Origin: CAZDKK01 sp964506245
Lineage (GTDB): Bacteria; Eisenbacteria; RBG-16-71-46; CAIMUX01; WJJG01
Assembly (NCBI GenBank): GCA_964506245.1
Contig: CAZDKK010000001.1
Coordinates: forward strand, 62,001-126,000
Length of the DNA stretch: 64,000 nucleotides
Reading direction: 5' to 3'
Shown here: positions 35,467 through 43,986 of the stretch, piece by piece
Layout of the letters: each line of letters opens with the position of its first letter
How positions within the stretch are numbered: the first letter of the stretch is position 1
Notes under the pieces: model-generated
What the model saw: the letters and a program-made list of their open reading frames with translations, nothing else
What the model was told of the DNA's origin: nothing
Databases searched by the model: none
Position numbers and translations under genes: made by a program

Positions 35467-37311
35467 TCACGCCTTCGCGCCCTCCGCCTCCTGCCCCTGG
35501 AATTGCAGGCTGTAGAGACGTGCGTACACTCCGTCCTGCGCGAGCAGCTCGTCGTGCGTTCCGCGCTCGACAATCCGGCCCTGCTGCACGACCAGGATCT
35601 GCTCGGCGCTGCGGATGGTGGAAAGGCGGTGGGCGATCACAATCGACGTGCGGCCCGCCAGGAGCGCGCGCAGCGCGTCCTGGATGAGCAGCTCGGTCTC
35701 GCTGTCGATGCTGGCCGTCGCCTCATCGAGGATCAAGATCTCGGGATCGAAGGCCAGCGCGCGCGCGAAGGCGATGAGCTGGCGCTCCCCGGTCGAGAAG
35801 GTCGACCCGCGCTCGGTGACCGGACTGCCGAGCCCATCGGGCAGGCGGCGGATGACATGGTCGGCGTGGCTCGTGCGCGTGGCCGTCGCGAGCCGCTCCT
35901 GCGTGATCCCGGCCTCCCACAGCCGGATGTTCTCCGCGAGGGTGCCGGAGAAGAGGAACACATCCTGCTGGACCACCGCCATGGCTGCGCGCAGGCGGCG
36001 GCGGGGAATCTCGCGGATGTCGGTGCCGCCGATGGTGATGCGACCGGCGTTCGGGTCGTAGAAGCGCTGCAGCAGCGTCGCGATCGTCGTCTTGCCGCTG
36101 CCCGTTGCCCCCACGATCGCCGTGGTCCGTCCGGCCGGGACCGTGAAGGTGATACCGCGCAGGACGGGCGTCTTGTCGTCGTAGCTGAAGTGCACGTCCT
36201 CGAAGCGGATCTCGCCGCGGGGGAGCGGACCTTCGCCGGAGCTCGTGCCCACGTCCACCTCCACCGGCTCGTCGAGCAGCGTGAAGATCCGCTCGGAGGC
36301 GGCCATCGCGTCCTGCAGGATGTTGAATTTGTCCGACAGGTCACGAATCGGCCGAAAGAACCGCCCCGCGTACTGGATGAACGCCACGAGCGCGCCGAAG
36401 CTGAGCTGCTCCTGCACGACGCGCCCGCCCCCATACCAGAGGATGAGTGCGACCGACACCGACTGGATCAGCTCGACCAGCGGGAAGTAGAGCGCGAACG
36501 CGCGCACCGACTCGAGGAACGCCTCGCGGTGGGCGACGTTGAGCTCGTCGAATTCGCACTCATTGCGCGCCTCGCGCCGCAGCGCCTTGATCACCGCGAC
36601 GCCCCCCAGCGCCTCCTGCAGGTAGGCATTGATGCGGGCGACGGCCGTGCGAATGTCCCGGAATGCCCTGCGCACCCGGACCCGGAACTGGATGCTGACC
36701 AGGAAGACCAGCGGCAGCGAGGCCAGCGTGACCAGCGCCAAGCGTGTGTTGGTCGCAAAGAGGATCACGACGATGCCCAGCAGCGTGAAGATGTCGCCGA
36801 AGATCGCGACGACGCCCTGGGTAAACATGTCGTTCAGCACTTCAACGTCGTTGGTCGCGCGGGTCACCAGCCGTCCCACCGGGTTGCGGTCGAAGAAGGC
36901 GATCGGCAAGCGCTGGAGGTGCCGGTAGATGTCGGCCCGCAGCCGCAGCATGGCCTGTTGACCCAGCAGGCTCATCGTGATGAACTGCGCGTACTGCAAG
37001 AGACCGGTCGCGACGATGAGTGCGAACCACAGGGCGCAGATCCCCACGAGACCGCGGAAGTCACCATGAGCGATGTAGCGGTCGATACCGATCTGCGTGA
37101 TGAGGGGACCCGCCAGGGAAGCCAGCGAGAAGACGATCAGCAATGCCGTGGCCAGCACGACCAGACTGAGCGAAGGCCGCAGGTAGTGCAGCATGCGGAT
37201 CATCAACGCGTGGTCGTAAATCTGGCCGACGCGATCTTCGGTGCCGGCCGGGCCAGCAGCGAGGCGTCCGGATCCGCCCGAACCCAAAGCTGACCGCGGG
37301 AGGCTGCTCAT
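35467..37311 (-). CDS. ABC exporter half-transporter, subunit with complete catalytic Walker B
   Basis: 614 residues: six-helix transmembrane domain (~45-330) fused to a nucleotide-binding domain. Walker A is GATGSGKTT. Walker B, ILILDEATASID, keeps the catalytic Glu. The signature motif is the variant FSTGERQ, not LSGGQ. The H-loop His is in IVIAHRLSTI. The ATG at 37311 overlaps the upstream gene's TGA (ATGA), so the two halves are translated together and should form a heterodimer. The preceding open frame (about 50 codons) has no support. These exporters move drugs, lipids or peptides outward; the substrate is not evident. Confidence 0.92.
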   Translation of the reverse strand: MSSLPRSALGSGGSGRLAAGPAGTEDRVGQIYDHALMIRMLHYLRPSLSLVVLATALLIVFSLASLAGPLITQIGIDRYIAHGDFRGLVGICALWFALIVATGLLQYAQFITMSLLGQQAMLRLRADIYRHLQRLPIAFFDRNPVGRLVTRATNDVEVLNDMFTQGVVAIFGDIFTLLGIVVILFATNTRLALVTLASLPLVFLVSIQFRVRVRRAFRDIRTAVARINAYLQEALGGVAVIKALRREARNECEFDELNVAHREAFLESVRAFALYFPLVELIQSVSVALILWYGGGRVVQEQLSFGALVAFIQYAGRFFRPIRDLSDKFNILQDAMAASERIFTLLDEPVEVDVGTSSGEGPLPRGEIRFEDVHFSYDDKTPVLRGITFTVPAGRTTAIVGATGSGKTTIATLLQRFYDPNAGRITIGGTDIREIPRRRLRAAMAVVQQDVFLFSGTLAENIRLWEAGITQERLATATRTSHADHVIRRLPDGLGSPVTERGSTFSTGERQLIAFARALAFDPEILILDEATASIDSETELLIQDALRALLAGRTSIVIAHRLSTIRSAEQILVVQQGRIVERGTHDELLAQDGVYARLYSLQFQGQEAEGAKA

Positions 37312-39071
37312 GAGCCCTCCCCCGCGCGGTACCCGGCGTGCTCGATCTCGGCCGCCAGTCGCTGCCGCTCGTGCAGGCGGGCGTACAGCCCGCCGGTTCG
37401 CAGAAGGTCCTCGTGCGTGCCCTGCTCCGTCACGGACCCCTGCTCGAGGACCAGGATCCAATCGGCGTGTTCCACCGCCGAGATGCGATGCGAGATGATG
37501 ATCGCCGTGCGCCCGCGCAGGTACCGGCGCAGCTCCACCAGCATCTCGACCTCGGTCTCGGTGTCGACGCTCGAGAGGGTGTCGTCCAGCAGCAAGAGAT
37601 CGGGCTCCAGCAGGAGCGCGCGGGCGAGCGACAGCCGCTGCCGCTGCCCGCCCGACAGCGTCATGCCCCGCTCGCCGACGAGCGTGTCGTACCCATCCGG
37701 GAAGGCCGCGATCTCCTCGTGCAGGCGCACGCGGCGCGCCATCTCCTCGATCTGCTCCCGTGCGGCTCCCGGCCGGCCGTAGGCGATGTTCTCCGCCACG
37801 GTCCGCGAGAAGAGAAACGCATCCTGGGGTGCGTAGCCGGTGAGGGCGCGCAGCGCCCCGAGGTCCCGCTCACGGCTGTCGACCCCATCCACCAGAATCC
37901 GGCCGGCGGTGGGATCGTAGAGGCGCAGGAGCAGCTTCAGCACCGTGCTCTTGCCCGATCCGGTGCGACCCACGATGCCGAGGGTCTGCCCCTGCCCGAG
38001 TCGGAAAGAGACGTGGTTCAGCGCGTCGTCGGCCGCGCCCGCGTGACGGAAGGTCACCTCCTCGAAGACCACCCGCGGTGTCGGCCGGTCCCCCCGCGGG
38101 CCCGATGTGATCCCGGGCTGGATCACGAGCAGCTCCTGCAGGCGCGCGGCCGCGCTCGCCCCGCGCTGGTACATCGTGATCACCCAGCCGATGGCCACGA
38201 CCGGCCACGTCAGATCCACGAGATAGGCGGAGAAGGCCACCAGCGAGCCCAGGCTCAGGCTCCCATCGATGACCTGTCGCCCGCCGACGAGGAGCGCGAT
38301 CACCAGGCCGATGCCGGCCAGTGCGCTCGTTCCCGCCATGAAGCGCGAGCGCAGGCGGGCGACGTCCATGTTGGCTTCGAGGTAGGCGTCGTTGAGGCGG
38401 CCGAAGTTGGTCGCGCAGTTGTCCTCCTGCCGGTACGCTCGGATCACGCGCTGGCCGGAGATGTCCTCCTGCACACGCGCGGAGACTTCCCCGAAGAGGT
38501 CCTGGACCCGCCGCGAGCGAGGGTGCATCTCGCGTCCGAAGCGGAAGGTGACGACGGAGATCAAGGGGTAGGGCGCGAAGGCCAGGAGCGTCAGCAGGGG
38601 GTCGATCGCCACCATCAGGGCGATCGAAAGCACCAAGGTGAGCACCATCGTGGCGGCGTACATGATCCCGGGTCCGGCGACCATGCGGATGGCGGTCAGG
38701 TCGTTGGTGAAGTGGGCCATCAGATCGCCCGTCTTGCGGCGCCCGAAGAAGTCGAGGTCGAGACGTTGGAGATGGCCGAAGAGGTCGGCTCGCAGGTCGT
38801 ACTCGACCAGGCGCGAAGCGCCGATGACCCACCAGCGCTGCAGGTAGAGGAAGAGCGCACCTACCGCCGCGACAGCCACCATCGCCACGGCCATCTGCAG
38901 CGCCCGCTTGAGCGATCCACCCTCGCGCAGGGCATCGATGGCCAGCTTGAGGAACCAGGGAATGAGGCGCGAAAAGGCGGCCGCCACCAGGGTGGCCGCC
39001 AGGCCCGCCGCGATGCGCCCCCGGTAGCGCCGGAGGTAGGGTGTGAGGAGCAGCAGGCTGCGGATGGCCAC
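37308..39071 (-). CDS. ABC exporter half-transporter, subunit with degenerate Walker B
   Basis: About 587 residues from the GTG at 39071 (N-terminus AIRSLLLLTPYLRRYRGRI). An ATG at 39167 would add 32 unpromising residues. AGGGAG abuts the GTG, so the start is uncertain. Six-helix membrane domain plus nucleotide-binding domain: Walker A GRTGSGKST and canonical signature LSGGQRQRLSLARA, but Walker B reads LLLLDDTLSSVD with Asp where the catalytic Glu belongs. Together with the variant signature of its partner this makes one degenerate and one active ATP site, as in heterodimeric exporters of the BmrCD/TM287-288 type. It is upstream of and overlaps its partner by four bases. Confidence 0.9.
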   Translation of the reverse strand: MAIRSLLLLTPYLRRYRGRIAAGLAATLVAAAFSRLIPWFLKLAIDALREGGSLKRALQMAVAMVAVAAVGALFLYLQRWWVIGASRLVEYDLRADLFGHLQRLDLDFFGRRKTGDLMAHFTNDLTAIRMVAGPGIMYAATMVLTLVLSIALMVAIDPLLTLLAFAPYPLISVVTFRFGREMHPRSRRVQDLFGEVSARVQEDISGQRVIRAYRQEDNCATNFGRLNDAYLEANMDVARLRSRFMAGTSALAGIGLVIALLVGGRQVIDGSLSLGSLVAFSAYLVDLTWPVVAIGWVITMYQRGASAAARLQELLVIQPGITSGPRGDRPTPRVVFEEVTFRHAGAADDALNHVSFRLGQGQTLGIVGRTGSGKSTVLKLLLRLYDPTAGRILVDGVDSRERDLGALRALTGYAPQDAFLFSRTVAENIAYGRPGAAREQIEEMARRVRLHEEIAAFPDGYDTLVGERGMTLSGGQRQRLSLARALLLEPDLLLLDDTLSSVDTETEVEMLVELRRYLRGRTAIIISHRISAVEHADWILVLEQGSVTEQGTHEDLLRTGGLYARLHERQRLAAEIEHAGYRAGEGS

Positions 39072-39274
39072 CTCCCTGGAATCGCACGGAGTCAGCCGGT
39101 CCGGGTCCTGTGCGTGGACCCGGACCGGGGTCGGAAGCAGTGTAGCGCATGGCCGCGCGGGTGCCATCAGGATCCAGGACGCTTCCAACCGGAGCCGGGT
39201 CGGGCTATGATCCGAGTGCGGTTGCCAGCGGCGGCGGTCGCCGCGGTGCGTACCCGTGAAAGGGGAATAGGTAC

Positions 39275-40330
39275 ATGCCACCCACAGGAGAGAGCAACCT
39301 CGCGCTCTTCATCGACTTCGACAACATCGCGCTCGGCTCGCGCGAGATGGGCCAGCGCTTCAACATCCATCCGCTCATCCAGCGGCTGCTCGAAAAGGGC
39401 AAGATCATCGTCAAGCGGGCCTATGCGGATTGGAGTCATCACGAGGAGCACATGACCGGGCTGCATGCAGCCGGCATCGAACTCATCGAGATTCCCAAGC
39501 CCCAGGTCTCCGGCAAGAACAGCGCCGACATCCGTCTCGTGGTGGATGCGATGGATCTATGCCACGGCAAGGCGCACCTGGACACTTTTGTGATCGTGTC
39601 GGGCGACTCCGACTTCACACCGCTGGTGACCAAGCTGCGCGAGAACAACAAGTCGGTGATCGGCGTCGGCGTGCGCAATTCCACCGCGCAAATACTGGTC
39701 AACAACTGCGACGAGTTCATCTTCTACGACGATCTGATCAAGGAGAGCACGCGGCGGGAGACGGATGGGCTCGGAGACATCCCAACGGAGCACCGCAAGC
39801 TCTTCGACTTCGTGCTCACCACGACCCAGGGATTGCTGCGCGACGGGCGCGAGCTGCTTTACGGCTCCCTGATCAAGGACACGATGAAGCGCAAGCGGCC
39901 CGACTTCGACGAGGCCAACTACGGCTACAGCACCTTCGGCGATCTGCTGGAGGACGCCGCGGCCCATGGGATTCTGGAGGTTGAGCGCGATCAGCGGGCC
40001 GGGGGCACCTGGGTCGTGACCGGGCTGGGCCGCGGGGCCGGCCGCCCGAGCCGCAGCCGCCGCTCATCCGCGTCGGCCGCCGCGCGGCGAGGCGAGAGGC
40101 CCGCGCACGCGTCGCGGGGCGAGAGGCCGGCGCAGCGGAGCGAACGGCCCGCACCCGTCCAGCGCGGCGGCGAGCCGACGCGGCCCCCGCGGAGCGAGAG
40201 CGCCACGCCGCCACCGGATGACGATCAGACCAAGAAGCAGGCCGGCCGCCGGCGGGTGGGCCTCCTGCGGCGGCACGTCAAGAAGATCGTGGGCGGGCCA
40301 CCCGACCGACGGGTCGCGCGGGAGGAGTAG
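39275..40330 (+). CDS. NYN-domain (LabA/DUF88-type) putative ribonuclease with OST-HTH/LOTUS domain and basic RG-rich tail
   Basis: 351 residues, cytoplasmic. The NYN (PIN-like) nuclease domain at 1-155 has the acidic cluster FIDFDNIA (Asp14, Asp16), ADIRLVVDAM (Asp85, Asp91) and VSGDSDFTPLV (Asp111, Asp113), enough to bind catalytic metal. Residues ~175-250 fit an OST-HTH/LOTUS winged helix (DGRELLYGSLIKDTMKRKRP, YGYSTFGDLLEDAAAHGILE), an RNA-binding module often paired with NYN. The tail (~255-351) is rich in Arg, Gly and Pro with repeats of RGERPA and should bind nucleic acid. AAGGGGAA precedes the ATG. Divergent from the ABC genes. Target RNA unknown. Confidence 0.88.
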   Translation: MPPTGESNLALFIDFDNIALGSREMGQRFNIHPLIQRLLEKGKIIVKRAYADWSHHEEHMTGLHAAGIELIEIPKPQVSGKNSADIRLVVDAMDLCHGKAHLDTFVIVSGDSDFTPLVTKLRENNKSVIGVGVRNSTAQILVNNCDEFIFYDDLIKESTRRETDGLGDIPTEHRKLFDFVLTTTQGLLRDGRELLYGSLIKDTMKRKRPDFDEANYGYSTFGDLLEDAAAHGILEVERDQRAGGTWVVTGLGRGAGRPSRSRRSSASAAARRGERPAHASRGERPAQRSERPAPVQRGGEPTRPPRSESATPPPDDDQTKKQAGRRRVGLLRRHVKKIVGGPPDRRVAREE

Positions 40331-40338
40331 GGAATCGC

Positions 40339-40355
40339 GACCGGGCCGCCCGGTC
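40339..40355. terminator. Short hairpin between convergent genes
   Basis: GACCGGG (40339-40345) pairs perfectly with CCCGGTC (40349-40355) around a CCG loop. It begins nine bases after the NYN gene stop and touches the stop codon of the convergent gene ending at 40354. Confidence 0.45.
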
Positions 40356-40704
40356 AGCGACCGAGGAGGCCGCGCAGCCGACCCAGCATCCCGGCCGCAC
40401 GCTGCACGCGCAGTCCGATGCGCCGGATGCGGTCCGCGCGCTCGCGGTTGTCCGCCGCGGTGGCGGGGTGGCGCAGCTCCCGGCCGTAAGCAGCCAGCAC
40501 GCGCATCAGCAGCTCGGCCTGCGGCTCGGGCAGCACGAGGCTGCGCCGGCCCGAGGGCTGCCGCCGCCGCACCTGCTCGATGGCCTCTTCCAGGTCCAGG
40601 ATGGCTCCCTGATCGCCCGGGTCGAAGAAGCGCCGGCCCATGTAGGCGAGTGCCTCGAGCAGCAGCTCGCTTTCGCCGTGCGCCAGGAGAACGATCCTGC
40701 TCAT
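40354..40704 (-). CDS. Small helical protein of unknown function
   Basis: 116 residues, no signal peptide or membrane helix. MSRIVLLAHGESELLLEAL, MGRRFFDPGDQGAILDLEEA, then an Arg-rich helical second half (LRHPATAADNRERADRIRRI, LRVQRAAGMLGRLRGLLG). The charged helical composition suggests a small nucleic-acid- or protein-binding factor, but I recognise no family. A weak AAGG lies just before the ATG. On the minus strand an extended -10-like TGGTATAAG at 40793-40785 could be its promoter. The opposite strand also has an open frame here, so the gene is probable but not certain. Confidence 0.55.
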   Translation of the reverse strand: MSRIVLLAHGESELLLEALAYMGRRFFDPGDQGAILDLEEAIEQVRRRQPSGRRSLVLPEPQAELLMRVLAAYGRELRHPATAADNRERADRIRRIGLRVQRAAGMLGRLRGLLGR

Positions 40705-41001
40705 GCCTTGCTCGCCGATCGGGACCGCCCGGGCCGCGCTGGCCGCGTGCAGCGGAGGCGGCCGGATCCGTCTGAGGACGCCTTCTTATACCACAGGCCC
40801 ATGCTACCAGATCCCGGCCCGCGTCGTGGAACTCGCGACACGCGTCGCGGTTGTGTAGGGGCTGGCTCCGCGTGGGGCCCGGTGTGACCTCCGGCCGGCG
40901 GTGCGCTGAACGCTGGGGGCGCCTTGAAATCGCCGGCCGTCAGGACTACCATCATCCGATTGCGGTCCGCGCGACGATTCGCCAGCGGAGGGGGTTCGGC
41001 G

Positions 41002-41955
41002 ATGGCCTGGGAATACAGCGAGAAGACCAAGCAGCTCTTCATGGATGCGGTGCACGGCAGGCCGGGCACGCACATGGGCGAAGTCGAGAACCCGGACGGA
41101 TTCGGCGAGCACGGCTCCATCGCCTGCGGCGACGCCCTGCGTTTCACCTTTCGGGTGCGGCGCCACCCCAGCGATCCGACGCAGGATGTCATCACCGAAG
41201 CGCGCTACCTGACTTTCGGCTGCACGTCGGCCATCGCGGCCTCGGAGGCCCTCTGCGCGATCATCGAGCAGGGGGGCTATACCCCGATCCAGGCGCTCGC
41301 GGTCACCAACCAGGACATCGTCGACTACCTGGAGGGGCTGCCCGAACAGAAGATCCACTGCTCGGTCATGGGTGCCGAGGCGCTCCAGGCGGCAGTCTTC
41401 AACTGGGCGCAGAAGCGCGGGGTCGATCTGCAGAAGCTCGGGGTCGACATCCTGCCCGGAGAGCAAGAAGAGGGGCGGATTGTCTGCCAGTGCTTCAATC
41501 TGACCGAGCCCTATATCCGCCGGAAGATCAAGGAACTTGGGCTGAAGACGATTCCGCAGATCACCGCCGCGATCAAGGCAGGCGGGGCCTGCATGTCCTG
41601 TCATCACAAGCCGGGCGGGCTGCAGGACATCCTCAACGACATCTGGGGCGGGCCGGTGACGGGCGTCGCCGAGGGACCGGCGGTCCCCGAGACCGCGGCG
41701 GCCGATGGGACGACTGGACCTTCGCCGTACCAGCTCGGCAAGCGGATCGAGCAGGTCATCGAGCAGCACGTGCGCCCCATGCTGGCGCGAGACGGGGGCA
41801 ACATCGAAATCGTCGACATCAAGGACACGATCATCTACTGCCGGCTCCAGGGGGCCTGCGCCTCCTGTTTCGCGGCGGGGACAACGATGAAGGTCCTGGT
41901 CGAGCAGGTCCTCAAGGAGCAAGTGGACGAACGCATCCGCGTGATCTCTGTATAA
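41002..41955 (+). CDS. nifU: NifU-type Fe-S cluster assembly scaffold, three-domain form
   Basis: 317 residues with all three NifU parts. The IscU-like domain has cluster Cys42 (IACGDALRF), Cys74 (LTFGCTSAIAAS) and Cys120 (KIHCSVMGAEAL). The central BFD-type [2Fe-2S] domain has Cys162, Cys164, Cys197 and Cys200 (VCQCFNLTE, CMSCHHKPGG). The C-terminal NifU/Nfu domain has CASC (Cys286, Cys289). It builds Fe-S clusters from iron and the persulfide delivered by NifS, then hands them to apoproteins. The ATG at 41002 follows GGAGGG. nifS starts 13 bases after its stop. No nitrogenase genes are in the window, so it may be the general assembly system. Confidence 0.95.
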   Translation: MAWEYSEKTKQLFMDAVHGRPGTHMGEVENPDGFGEHGSIACGDALRFTFRVRRHPSDPTQDVITEARYLTFGCTSAIAASEALCAIIEQGGYTPIQALAVTNQDIVDYLEGLPEQKIHCSVMGAEALQAAVFNWAQKRGVDLQKLGVDILPGEQEEGRIVCQCFNLTEPYIRRKIKELGLKTIPQITAAIKAGGACMSCHHKPGGLQDILNDIWGGPVTGVAEGPAVPETAAADGTTGPSPYQLGKRIEQVIEQHVRPMLARDGGNIEIVDIKDTIIYCRLQGACASCFAAGTTMKVLVEQVLKEQVDERIRVISV

Positions 41956-41968
41956 CCGGGGCACGACT

Positions 41969-43201
41969 GTGAAGACGATCTACGCCGACAACAACGCCAC
42001 GACGAGCATTGCGCCCGAAGTCTACGAGGCGATGGTGCCGTACCTCACCTCGGAGTACTTCAATCCCAGCTCGATGTACTCGCCCGCCCAGCGCGTTGCT
42101 CACGCGGTGGCCCGAGCGCGCGGGACCGTGGCGAAGTTCCTAGGCGGGGTGAGTGCCGACGAAATCCTGTTCACCTCGTGCGCGACGGAGAGCAACAATC
42201 TGGCGATCCAGGGCGCCATTCGCGCCAATCCGAACCGACGCCACGTGATCACGACCGCGGTCGAGCACCCGGCGGTCTACGAGGTGGGGAAGGATCTCGC
42301 CCGCGGCGGGTTCGATGTGACGTTCCTGCCGGTGGACCGGCACGGCCGGCTGGAGCTGGGCGACCTGATCCGGGCCCTGCGGCCCGACACGCTGCTCGTG
42401 ACGGTCATGCACGCGAACAACGAGACGGGCGTGGTCTTCCCGATCGAGGAGATCGCCCGGATCGTCAAGGAGACCGATCCCGCCATCGTGGTGCACACCG
42501 ACGCCACACAGACGGCGGGCAAGCTGCCGCTCGCGTTGAATGGCGGGCTCGCACACGTCGACCTGCTCTCCTTCTCCGGCCACAAGCTGCACGCGCCGAA
42601 GGGGGTCGGGGTGCTCTACGTGCGCCGGGGCACGCGCTGGCGTCCGACGTTGATCGGCGGCCATCAGGAGAAGAGCCGACGGGCCGGAACGGAGAACGTT
42701 CCCTACATCGTCGGCCTGGCCAGGGCCTGCGAGCTGGCGCAGCGTGACCGCGAGGCGGAGACCGAGCACGTGCGGAAGATGCGGGACCGACTCGAACGGA
42801 CGCTCCTGGAGCGGATTCCCTACGTCGAGGTCAACGGGGGCGAAGCGCCGCGCCTGCCCAATACGCTCAACCTCTCCTGCCACTACATCGAGGGCGAAGG
42901 GATCCTCTACCAGCTCGATGCCCACGGCATCTGCGCTTCGAGCGGCTCGGCCTGCACGTCGGGCTCGCTCGAGCCGTCGCACGTGCTGCGGGCGATGAAG
43001 GTGCCCTTCACGGCCGTGCACGGGTCGGTGCGCTTCAGCCTGAGCCGCTACAACACCGAGGCCGAGATCGATGAGATCATCGCAGTCGTCCCCGAAGTCG
43101 TGGCGAACCTGCGCAAGCTCTCCCCCTACTGGGACAGCGCCGCCAACCGCCCGCGGCCGGAGGCGGAGGCCATGACCCGCGAGGACAAGGGGCGGCCATG
43201 A
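41969..43201 (+). CDS. nifS: NifS-type cysteine desulfurase
   Basis: 410 residues, class V PLP enzyme. MKTIYADNNATTSIAPEVYE is the classic front. The PLP lysine is Lys206 (SFSGHKLHAPKG). PLP contacts include HANNETG and HTDATQTAGK. The persulfide-forming Cys329 lies in SSGSACTSG on the active-site loop, as in NifS/IscS group I enzymes. It takes sulfur from cysteine, leaving alanine, and passes it to NifU or other acceptors. GTG start with a GGGG stretch upstream. Its stop overlaps the ATG of thi4 (ATGA), tying sulfur release to thiazole synthesis in translation. Confidence 0.95.
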   Translation: MKTIYADNNATTSIAPEVYEAMVPYLTSEYFNPSSMYSPAQRVAHAVARARGTVAKFLGGVSADEILFTSCATESNNLAIQGAIRANPNRRHVITTAVEHPAVYEVGKDLARGGFDVTFLPVDRHGRLELGDLIRALRPDTLLVTVMHANNETGVVFPIEEIARIVKETDPAIVVHTDATQTAGKLPLALNGGLAHVDLLSFSGHKLHAPKGVGVLYVRRGTRWRPTLIGGHQEKSRRAGTENVPYIVGLARACELAQRDREAETEHVRKMRDRLERTLLERIPYVEVNGGEAPRLPNTLNLSCHYIEGEGILYQLDAHGICASSGSACTSGSLEPSHVLRAMKVPFTAVHGSVRFSLSRYNTEAEIDEIIAVVPEVVANLRKLSPYWDSAANRPRPEAEAMTREDKGRP

Positions 43202-43986
43202 AGACGAACGAGGTTCTGATCACCCGAGCGATCATCGAGCGGTACTTCGAGAAGCTGAAGAGCTCGATCGAGATCGATGTCGCGATCGCCGGCGGGGGGC
43301 CGTCCGGGCTCGTGGCGGGCTACTACCTCGCCCGAGCGGGTCACGCGGTGCGGATCTTCGAGCGCAAGCTGAGCATCGGCGGGGGCATGTGGGGCGGAGG
43401 GATCCTGTTCACCGAGATCGTCGTGCAGGAGGAGGCGCGTCACATCCTCGACGAGTTCGACATCCGCTACCGCCCGTACGCCGAGGACCACTACACCGTG
43501 GATGCCATCGAGGCGACCTCGACGCTGACGAGCCGTGCGGTCAAGGCTGGTGCGGTGGTCCTCAACTGCATGTCGGTCGAGGACGTCGTCATGCGGCCCG
43601 AGCGCGTCGTGGGGGTGGTCGTCAACTCGAGCCCGATCGAGATAGCCGGCCTGCACGTCGATCCGATCTCGATCCGCGCCCGCACTGTGGTGGACGCGAC
43701 CGGGCATGCCACCGAGGTGGTCAAGGTGGTGGAGCGCAAGGTGCCGGGACGGCTGTTGACACCCAGCGGCAAGATCGAGGGCGAGCAATCGATGTGGCCC
43801 GAAGAGGCCGAGCGGCTCACGCTGGCGAACACGCGCGAGGTCTTCCCTGGCCTCTACGTCTGCGGCATGGCGGCCAACGCCGCCTTCGGCGCGCCGCGCA
43901 TGGGACCGATCTTCGGGGGCATGTTGCTGTCGGGGCAGAAGGTCGCCCAACTGATCGAGGCGAGACTGCGCGAAGAGCGCGGGTGA
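43198..43986 (+). CDS. thi4: Thi4-type thiazole synthase (NAD- and iron-dependent), histidine variant
   Basis: 262 residues. The Rossmann dinucleotide motif DVAIAGGGPSGLVAGYYLA, IGGGMWGGGILF, EATSTLTSRA and the C-terminal GLYVCGMAANAAFGAPRMGP are the Thi4 signatures. Yeast Thi4 donates sulfur from an active-site Cys and is used up; archaeal homologues carry His there and use free sulfide catalytically. Here the equivalent segment reads VVDATGHATEVVK (His170), so the sulfide-using type is expected. Product: the thiazole part of thiamin, from NAD, glycine and sulfide with Fe(II). ATGA overlap with nifS at the front and GTGA overlap with the next gene behind. No TPP riboswitch seen upstream. Confidence 0.92.
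   Translation: MKTNEVLITRAIIERYFEKLKSSIEIDVAIAGGGPSGLVAGYYLARAGHAVRIFERKLSIGGGMWGGGILFTEIVVQEEARHILDEFDIRYRPYAEDHYTVDAIEATSTLTSRAVKAGAVVLNCMSVEDVVMRPERVVGVVVNSSPIEIAGLHVDPISIRARTVVDATGHATEVVKVVERKVPGRLLTPSGKIEGEQSMWPEEAERLTLANTREVFPGLYVCGMAANAAFGAPRMGPIFGGMLLSGQKVAQLIEARLREERG

Noticed and set aside
37338..39455. 705-residue open frame on the plus strand
   Set aside because: Antisense to a clear ABC exporter subunit; rich in His/Asp/Arg/Gln, with no domain.
40705..41001. TPP riboswitch upstream of the nifU-nifS-thi4 operon
   Set aside because: The conserved thi-box elements (CUGAGA and ACCUGAU-type segments) are not present.
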